From positions 124,001 through 188,000 of the forward strand of contig NZ_BONZ01000030.1 in the NCBI RefSeq assembly GCF_016862975.1: 64,000 nucleotides of DNA, written 5' to 3'. Below, piece after piece: positions 58,190 through 64,000 of the stretch. Position 1 is the stretch's first letter. Every line of letters begins with the position of its first letter. Both the position numbers and the translations under genes were made by a program. This DNA is from Rugosimonospora africana. GTDB lineage: Bacteria > Actinomycetota > Actinomycetes > Mycobacteriales > Micromonosporaceae. The notes below the pieces were generated by a model. That model was not told the DNA's origin and made no database searches. It saw only the letters and a program-made list of their open reading frames with translations.

Positions 58190-61045
58190 TCAGTCCAGTT
58201 CGGAAGGCGCCGGGCGGGACAGGTAGCGGATCAGCTCCGGGCGCGAGCGCAGGTTCAGTTTGCGGTAGATGTTCCCGAGGTGGTATTCGACGGTCTTGGG
58301 GGACAGGAAGATGCGGGTCGCGATCTGCCGGTTGGTCAGGCCCTCCGCGGCGTGCAGGGCGATCTGTCGTTCCTGGACGGTCAGTTGCCCGGTGGCGTGG
58401 TCGTCACGGCTCGGGGTCTGTCGGCCGGTCGCGTTGATCTCGGCGCGGCACCGCCGTGCCCACCCCTGAGCACCGATCGCCTCGAAAAGCGGCAGCGCCG
58501 CGTGCAGTTGCCTGCGCGCGTCCCGGCGGCGCTTGGCCCGGCGCAGGCGCTGCCCGTAGCACAGGAGCGTGCGGGCCCGCTCCAGCGGCAGCACCGCCGG
58601 ATCACACGCCGCCAACGCCGTGGCGAACGCGTCGTCGAGGCCTCGCTCGGCGGCGATCAATCCCTGGACGCGGGCTACCGCCGCCCGGGTGGTGATCCGG
58701 CCAGTACCCGCGTCCAGCTGCCGCACGAGGTCCGCAGCCTGGTCCGGACGGGACAGATGGGCGTACGCCTCGGCCAGGTTGCCCGTGACGGGAAGCCAGC
58801 CCGGCTCCGTGATGCCACCGCGAAGCTGCGCGGACCGGATCCACTCCAGGTCGGTGACGGCGTCGGTCCAGCGGGCCGCGACAACCGCCGACATCCCGTG
58901 GGCGTACCGGATCCGGGCCTCGATGTCCCGGAATCCCGGGGGCATGAGCAGCCGACAGGAGTCGACGCGCGCCAGCGCCTGGGCCTCCTCCCCGAGCAGG
59001 GCCTCCACCAGTGCCAACATGGCCAGGGCGTTCGCCCGCTGCGCGGGCAGGCCGACCTGTTCCGCGATCAGTACCGCCTCGGTGGCTGCCCGGTACGCGG
59101 CGTGCAGCCGACCGGTGCGGTACTCGAGCCCGGCGAGGCGGGTCAGGGCGTACGCCAGCAGGAAGACATCGTTCGCCGCGCGCGCCTCGCCGATTTCGCG
59201 TTCCAGCAGTGAGCGCGCGGTGTCGTAGTCTTCGAGCCAGCAGAGCACCTCGGCCAGTTCCGCCGCCGAGCCGTCCGCGCGGTTTCCGCAGGCGGTCACA
59301 CAGTCGCGGGCGAGTGCGGCGCCGCCGGGCAGCCCCGCCAGCACCTGGGCGGCGGCCAGCCTGATCGGTCCCTTCGGCCAGGTCGCGGCCGAGGCGTGAG
59401 CGGCCTGCGTGATGTCCCAGGCGTGAGCGGTGTCCGAAGCGTGAGCGGTGTCCGAGGCGCCAGCGGTGCCAGCGGTGCCCGAGATCAGTTCCATGGCTCT
59501 CGTGCACACCGACAGCATCCCGGCGACATCGAGGCGTGGCCAGCACTGGTTGACGGCGGCGCTCATCATCTTGCCCGCGCTGACCGGGTCGGTGCGCGCA
59601 TACGCCTCCGCTTCGGCCAGGTACGTCTCGTCGACCGTGTCGGTGCCGCCGTGCTGCTGGGCGAGGTGCACCTGCAGCGCCTTTATCTGGCAGCGCAGGT
59701 CGCCGCGCTGGGTGAGGGCAAGCAACTCGTCGGCCAGGGCCATCGCGTGCACGCCGGAGCCGGCGTTGGTCCACGCCCGGACCGCCCCGTACAGCCGGGA
59801 TGCCCGCCTCTCCGGGTCGGGTGTGAGCCGGGCGGCCCGCTCGTACGCTCGCGCCTCGGCCACCACCCCGCCCCGGCGTTGCGCCCGTTCGGCCGTCTCG
59901 GCCAGCAGCGCGGCGGCTTCCTCGTCCGGTCCGGTGGCGGCCGCCGCGAGGTGCCACGCGCGCCGGTCCATCTCATCGGCACCCGTCAACACTGCCGCGA
60001 TCGCGAGGTGCGCGGACCTGCGTTGCCCTGGACCGACCGCGCTGTGCAGCGCGGCGCGCACCAGTGGATGCCGGAACGTCACCTCCTGCCCGCGTACCCC
60101 GATCAGCCCGGCGTCGACCGCGGGATCCAACACACCCAGGTCCAGTCCCTCGACCTTCAGCGCCTGATCGAGCAGAGCCAGTGCGCTGGCTTCGGAAACG
60201 GCGCAGATGGTCAGGGCCTGCCGGGTGGCTTCAGGCAGGTTGCGGGCCTCCGCCAGAAAGGCCCTCTCGATGCGGTCCGCCACCGGCAGCGGGTGCTCCA
60301 GCGGAGCGCGGCCCTGCCGTTGGGCCTCGGTCAGGATCGCCGGCAACTCGATCAGGGCCAGCGGATTGCCCGCGGTGGCGGCGACCAGCTCGGCTGCCGC
60401 CCGCCGGCCCAGGCCGGACCGCATGGCCAGCCGGAGCCCGCTGTCGGACGTCAGCCCGGACAGCGGCAACTCGGGCAGGCCGGGTGCGTCGAAGCTCGAC
60501 GCGTCCCGGGCGGCGAAGACGATCGCGACCCGGTCGGCGAGCAACCGCCGTGCGGTGAACAGCAGCGCCTCGGCGGAGGCGTGGTCGATCCAGTGCGCGT
60601 CGTCGACGAGGCACAGTACCGGCGCCCGCTCGGCCACCGTCGCGAGGAGGCTCAGGGTCGCCACGTACGCGGCCAGCCGGTTGACCGGTCCGGCTCCGCC
60701 GATCGCGAACGTGGCCCGCAGCGCGTCCGCCTGCTGCGTCGGCAGTTCATCGAGTGACTCCAGCAGCGGTCGGGCGAGCTCATACAAGGCGGAGAAGGGC
60801 AGTTCCGCCTCGAACGGCACTCCCTTGGCGCGCAGTACCCGCATCCCGTCGGCCCGCGCACAGCAGTACTCCAGCAGCGCCGTCTTGCCGACGCCGGCCG
60901 CACCGCGGATCACCAGAGCACCGCCGCGGCCCTGGTCCGCGGCGGCCAGCAACTCATCCAGCCGGCGGCGCTCACTGGCCCGCCCGACCAGACCCCCGTC
61001 CTCGCCATCTCCGGCCGCCGCCCCGCCGGTAACCATCGGACTCAC
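58190..61045 (-). CDS. LAL-type LuxR transcriptional activator with AAA ATPase
   Basis: A 951-residue regulator (MalT/LAL class). N-terminal ATPase: LVGRASERRRLDELLAAADQ, Walker A GAAGVGKTALLEYC, Walker B VLCLVDDAHWID. The long middle is TPR-like helical repeat. C-terminal LuxR HTH: LTVQERQIALHAAEGLTNRQ followed by KTVEYHLGNIYRKLNLRSRP. GTG start with GGAGG 11 nt upstream; ATG 61036 also possible. Residues near 515-535 carry an in-frame 18-bp duplication (SDTAHASDTAHAWD). Such proteins often activate secondary-metabolite genes; the divergent LanC-like gene may be a target. Confidence 0.93.
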   Translation of the reverse strand: MSPMVTGGAAAGDGEDGGLVGRASERRRLDELLAAADQGRGGALVIRGAAGVGKTALLEYCCARADGMRVLRAKGVPFEAELPFSALYELARPLLESLDELPTQQADALRATFAIGGAGPVNRLAAYVATLSLLATVAERAPVLCLVDDAHWIDHASAEALLFTARRLLADRVAIVFAARDASSFDAPGLPELPLSGLTSDSGLRLAMRSGLGRRAAAELVAATAGNPLALIELPAILTEAQRQGRAPLEHPLPVADRIERAFLAEARNLPEATRQALTICAVSEASALALLDQALKVEGLDLGVLDPAVDAGLIGVRGQEVTFRHPLVRAALHSAVGPGQRRSAHLAIAAVLTGADEMDRRAWHLAAAATGPDEEAAALLAETAERAQRRGGVVAEARAYERAARLTPDPERRASRLYGAVRAWTNAGSGVHAMALADELLALTQRGDLRCQIKALQVHLAQQHGGTDTVDETYLAEAEAYARTDPVSAGKMMSAAVNQCWPRLDVAGMLSVCTRAMELISGTAGTAGASDTAHASDTAHAWDITQAAHASAATWPKGPIRLAAAQVLAGLPGGAALARDCVTACGNRADGSAAELAEVLCWLEDYDTARSLLEREIGEARAANDVFLLAYALTRLAGLEYRTGRLHAAYRAATEAVLIAEQVGLPAQRANALAMLALVEALLGEEAQALARVDSCRLLMPPGFRDIEARIRYAHGMSAVVAARWTDAVTDLEWIRSAQLRGGITEPGWLPVTGNLAEAYAHLSRPDQAADLVRQLDAGTGRITTRAAVARVQGLIAAERGLDDAFATALAACDPAVLPLERARTLLCYGQRLRRAKRRRDARRQLHAALPLFEAIGAQGWARRCRAEINATGRQTPSRDDHATGQLTVQERQIALHAAEGLTNRQIATRIFLSPKTVEYHLGNIYRKLNLRSRPELIRYLSRPAPSELD

Positions 61046-61310
61046 CGCTCAGGTGTCCTCCGCACACCCGGACGCTAGTGCCTGCCCGATCCGCTCGGGC
61101 GAATCCGACAGGAACCCGACATACCCGAGGCCGGCATCGACTAGGAGGTTCCCCGATCCGCGCAGCACCCGCCGATCCCTAGCGTTGCCGACGAACACGC
61201 GGGTTCGAGCGTCCGCGGCGGTGTGCCTCGCCGCTGGACCGCGGACGGTGCCCCGAGCATTCGTCCCGCGGATGTGCCGCCGCAAGGGCGAGAAGAGGGG
61301 GAGCGACAGG

Positions 61311-62765
61311 ATGAAGGTGTCCAGAGGTCCGCTCACGGACCCGAATGTCCGGTGGACCACAGCCGCGGCGCAGGCGTACCTGGCCGCCGAACCGGGTGCC
61401 GGGCGGCCCGCGGCACGGGTCGCACCGCCCGGGCGACCAGGGAGCGGCGAGGAGACCGACCGCCTGCTGGCCGACGGCATCGAGCACCTGCGACGCGGGA
61501 TGAGCCCGCAGGAGCCCTATCTCTGGCGTTCCGACCGCGCCACGGTGCACCACGATCCGTGTGACGCGTGGCGCGGCGCCGCCGGAGTGCTCGCCACCCT
61601 CACTCGTGCGGCCCGGCACCGACCGTCCACTATAGACAACACGGCTCTCGACCTGGTGAAGCAGGCCGCCGCCTGGGTCGACGCGCGACTGTACGAGGTG
61701 TCCCGGATCCTGCCCGGGTTGTCGTTCGGCCGCGCCGGGACCGCCATCGCGTTGTACGACGCCGCCGTGTTGCTCGGCGACAGCCGGCTCGCCGCCCGAG
61801 CGGTGGCGCTGGCTCACTGCTTGCCTGTCTGCGGCCCCAACGCCGATGTCACGAACGGCGTGTCCGGAGCCGGGTTGGCCCGGATCCGTCTCTGGCAGGC
61901 CACCGACGATCCCGTGCTGCGAGATGACGCACTGGCCGGCGCCGAAGCGGTCCTGGCGGCAGCCGACCGGGATGGTGACGAGTGGCGGTGGTCGATCCCG
62001 TCGACCACCGGCGCCACCTCGGGTACGCACAGCTCCTACGGCTTCGGCCACGGCCTCGCTGGGATCGCGACATTCCTGCTGCACGCCGCCGAGGTCGCGG
62101 ACCGTACCGCCGCCGCGAAAGGCGCCACACCCCGCCGCGACGACCTGTCGGGTCTGTCCGCACGGCTCTGGCGGGCCGCCCGCGGCGCGGGCGAAACGTT
62201 GCTGCGGGCGGCTCGTCCCGACCGCGGCGGCCTGTTCTGGCCTGCGACGCCGGACGGAGACGACCGCATTGACGGGCTGCACTGGTGCAACGGATCCGCC
62301 GGCGCCGGCATGTTCCTCATCCGGCTGGCCGCGGCGACCGGCGACGACCGGTTCGCCAGCGCGGCCCGCCGGTGCGCACCGGCCGCGCACAGCCTGTGGA
62401 CCAGCCCGCCAGGCGCCTGCTGCGGGCTGGCCGGAGCCGGGCAGCTGCTGCTCGACCTGGCCGATGTGACCGGCGAGAGTCGCTGGCGGGCCGACGCCGC
62501 CCGGATCGGCGAGGTCATCGCCGACCAGGCGGTGGCCGTCGACGGGCTGCGGATCAGCGCGGAACCCGACAACGGGTACGCCTACGGCGCCGGTACGGCC
62601 GGTGTCCTCGACTTCCTCCTCCGGCTGCGCCACGGCGGCCCCGGCCCGTGGCTGCCGAACCTGCGCACCGCGCCGGCCGCCGCGGTCGCCGACCCATCCG
62701 TGTCCATGGGGGCCGGGTCCCTCGTGAACGGTCCAGATCGGACAGTCCCCATCGGACAGTCATGA
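61311..62765 (+). CDS. LanC-like cyclase-fold protein, CCG type
   Basis: A 484-residue alpha/alpha-toroid protein. GLSFGRAGTAIALYDAAVLL, SSYGFGHGLAGIATFLLHAA, DGLHWCNGSAGAGMFLIRLA and GACCGLAGAGQLLLDLADVT are LanC hallmarks. Zinc ligands appear as Cys326, Cys370 and Cys371; the usual Cys-His-Gly is Cys-Cys-Gly, the arrangement of LanL-type cyclases. No dehydratase or kinase domain and no clear precursor peptide is encoded next to it, so it may be an orphan cyclase or glutathione-adduct enzyme. GGGGGAG precedes the ATG. Divergent from the LAL regulator. Confidence 0.85.
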   Translation: MKVSRGPLTDPNVRWTTAAAQAYLAAEPGAGRPAARVAPPGRPGSGEETDRLLADGIEHLRRGMSPQEPYLWRSDRATVHHDPCDAWRGAAGVLATLTRAARHRPSTIDNTALDLVKQAAAWVDARLYEVSRILPGLSFGRAGTAIALYDAAVLLGDSRLAARAVALAHCLPVCGPNADVTNGVSGAGLARIRLWQATDDPVLRDDALAGAEAVLAAADRDGDEWRWSIPSTTGATSGTHSSYGFGHGLAGIATFLLHAAEVADRTAAAKGATPRRDDLSGLSARLWRAARGAGETLLRAARPDRGGLFWPATPDGDDRIDGLHWCNGSAGAGMFLIRLAAATGDDRFASAARRCAPAAHSLWTSPPGACCGLAGAGQLLLDLADVTGESRWRADAARIGEVIADQAVAVDGLRISAEPDNGYAYGAGTAGVLDFLLRLRHGGPGPWLPNLRTAPAAAVADPSVSMGAGSLVNGPDRTVPIGQS

Positions 62766-62778
62766 TCGACGGGGTGCG

Positions 62779-63747
62779 CTACCGGAGAACCGCCTCGCCG
62801 AGGGGTGTGCGCCGGTACCGGATCTCGTGCCGGTGCCGCTGTCCGGCGACGAACCCGGCGTCGCGCAGCACCGACAGGTGCCCGGAGACGGTCCCGGCGG
62901 CCAGCGCGTGGCGGTGGGCCAGTGTGGTGGTGGTCGCCGGCTCGTCGAGGCTCAGCAGCAGTGCCGCGCGCGTTGTGCCGATCAACCGGCCCAGAGCCGC
63001 GTGCCGATCGGCGGAAAGCGGCTGCCAGAGCGTACCGAGCCCGCGCGCCGGGTAGACCACCGTGGGCTGCCACGGCGGGTCGGTGATGACGACGACCTGA
63101 TCCCACTTGAACGCGCTCGGCACCAGGACAAGCCCCTCGCCGCGCAGATCGCGACGCTCGTCGTCGCCGTAGTCGCGGGTCAGTACGCCGTTGTTCCAGC
63201 GCAGCCGTGGATGTAGCTCGGCGAACAACCGGTCCAGACCGCCTTCGGCGAGACGTCGGGTCTGGAAGCTCACGTCGGCGTCGAGCAGCCCGCGTACCTG
63301 CGGCCAGACGGGTTCGACCAGAACCTTCCAGGCCCGCTTCAGGAGCGAGACCAGCGTCTGGAGAACACTGGAAGTGTCGCCCAGCAGAATCCGTCCGGTC
63401 GCGGTCTCGGCCGCCCCCGGGCTGTCCGCCAGTGACCGTCGCAGCTCCGCACGTACCCGATCATGGTCGGTAGCCGCCACCGCTTCCAACTCGTCCTCGA
63501 ATCGGGGGTGCGGGCTGACCGGCGGCGGCGAGAGGAAATCCGGGGTGTAGCCGCGACGCGGCTGGATCAGGGCCAGCGGCCGCAGGTCGAGCTCCCGCGC
63601 GTCGATGGTGTCGAGCCAGCGGCGGTGCGGGCCGACGCCTTCGTGGGGGGAGAACAAGCGCACCGCGGACAGCGTCTCGAACATGGGCGAGATGGCGAAG
63701 CGACAGCGCAGCAGGTCAGCCGGACTGAACCGCAACCTGACCGCCAT
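62779..63747 (-). CDS. ArsR-like winged-helix regulator with DUF5937 N-terminal domain
   Basis: A 322-residue regulator. N-terminal MAVRLRFSPADLLRCRFAIS then MFETLSAVRLFSP matches DUF5937-type actinobacterial regulators; the C-terminal 90 residues form an ArsR winged helix (IGTTRAALLLSLDEPATTTT, TLAHRHALAAGTVSGHLSVL, GFVAGQRHRHEIRYRRTPLG). No metal-binding Cys motif is seen. The ATG at 63747 matches the family start. Convergent with the LanC-like gene; its own target is unknown. Confidence 0.85.
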   Translation of the reverse strand: MAVRLRFSPADLLRCRFAISPMFETLSAVRLFSPHEGVGPHRRWLDTIDARELDLRPLALIQPRRGYTPDFLSPPPVSPHPRFEDELEAVAATDHDRVRAELRRSLADSPGAAETATGRILLGDTSSVLQTLVSLLKRAWKVLVEPVWPQVRGLLDADVSFQTRRLAEGGLDRLFAELHPRLRWNNGVLTRDYGDDERRDLRGEGLVLVPSAFKWDQVVVITDPPWQPTVVYPARGLGTLWQPLSADRHAALGRLIGTTRAALLLSLDEPATTTTLAHRHALAAGTVSGHLSVLRDAGFVAGQRHRHEIRYRRTPLGEAVLR

Positions 63748-63913
63748 CCGCACCACCTTCCGCACAGAGAGATTCGGCTGTCGCCGAAACACTGGCGGCC
63801 ATGCTACCCGGGCCCGCACAGTTCCGTCTGAACACAGCCGGAGCCGTCCTTTGGCGGAGGCGAGCACAGACTCGCGCGGTAACTTCTGAACGAGCGATCA
63901 TGAGGAGAAGACG

Positions 63914-64000
63914 ATGAATCCGAACGCCGACTGGGAACAGCGCAGCGCGGACCTGTGGGCCGCCTTCAACGCGGCACCCGACGACTGGGACGAAGAGAAG
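63914..64000 (+). CDS. Start of a gene cut by the window end
   Basis: An ATG with AGGAG 6-10 nt upstream opens a frame beginning NPNADWEQRSADLWAAFNAA. Only 29 codons are in the window. The acidic, helical start with WEQRSADLWAAF resembles small tetratricopeptide-like proteins of actinomycetes, but that is a guess. Divergent from the ArsR-like gene. Confidence 0.65.
   Translation, partial: MNPNADWEQRSADLWAAFNAAPDDWDEEK

Noticed and set aside
60207-61310. Long plus-strand extension upstream of the LanC-like gene
   Set aside because: Antisense to the ATPase domain of the LAL regulator; the ATG at 61311 has a good ribosome site.

Overview
The window is very GC-rich bacterial DNA with third-position G/C codons, many GTG starts, tightly overlapping operons and several leaderless promoters (TANNNT box 6-7 nt before the start codon). 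Families such as a PPOX/F420-type oxidoreductase, LAL-type LuxR giants, LGFP repeats, ECF sigma/anti-sigma pairs and a sugar ABC transporter lacking its own ATPase point to a filamentous actinomycete (Actinomycetota, perhaps Micromonosporaceae-like; the genus cannot be fixed from sequence alone). No rRNA, tRNA, CRISPR array, complete IS element or phage was seen.

Layout. 0-4 kb: a pnuC-nadR-like NAD-salvage operon behind a near-perfect palindrome, a DHFR/PPOX pair divergent from an HxlR regulator, and an unknown gene. 4.1-7.7 kb: a decay zone with a monooxygenase tail, an internally deleted serine hydrolase, an N-truncated LuxR response regulator and a frameshifted Cys-motif protein, mixed with intact small genes. 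8.3-17.0 kb: a uronide catabolic locus: DeoR/LacI hybrid regulator and heparinase II/III on the minus strand, and a solute-binding protein, two permeases, DUF624 protein and GH88 unsaturated glucuronyl hydrolase on the plus strand. 17-20.3 kb: PadR plus membrane protein, then ECF sigma plus membrane partner. 20.5-31 kb: AraC, phytanoyl-CoA-type dioxygenase, EamA exporter, a DUF2218-P450 fusion with a divergent TetR, a second ECF/anti-sigma pair, a monooxygenase, two SDRs and LysR. 31-38 kb: a TetR with tandem tetO-like operators, WYL regulator, SDR, SigE-type sigma with beta-propeller partner, uridine-kinase-like protein, DUF302 and a nitrilase-family hydrolase.

38.3-46.5 kb: methyltransferase, nucleotide-sugar epimerase, polytopic membrane glycosyltransferase-like protein, then a coupled operon GT2 - DUF2064 transferase - methyltransferase - cytochrome b/molybdopterin oxidoreductase - membrane/beta-propeller fusion. 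46.6-51.9 kb: a complete urease operon ureABCEFGD whose UreC keeps all nickel ligands but has Ala in place of the flap Cys. 51.9-53.7 kb: a 2OG-Fe(II) oxygenase translationally coupled to an Asp-Pro repeat protein, the best candidate here for an undescribed enzyme/substrate pair. 53.7-56.6 kb: stand-alone receiver protein and a NarL/sensor-kinase pair. 56.8-64 kb: LGFP-repeat protein, LAL regulator, an orphan CCG-type LanC-like protein, an ArsR-like regulator and the start of another gene.

Gene functions are assigned from recognisable motifs and family resemblance only; no database search was possible.
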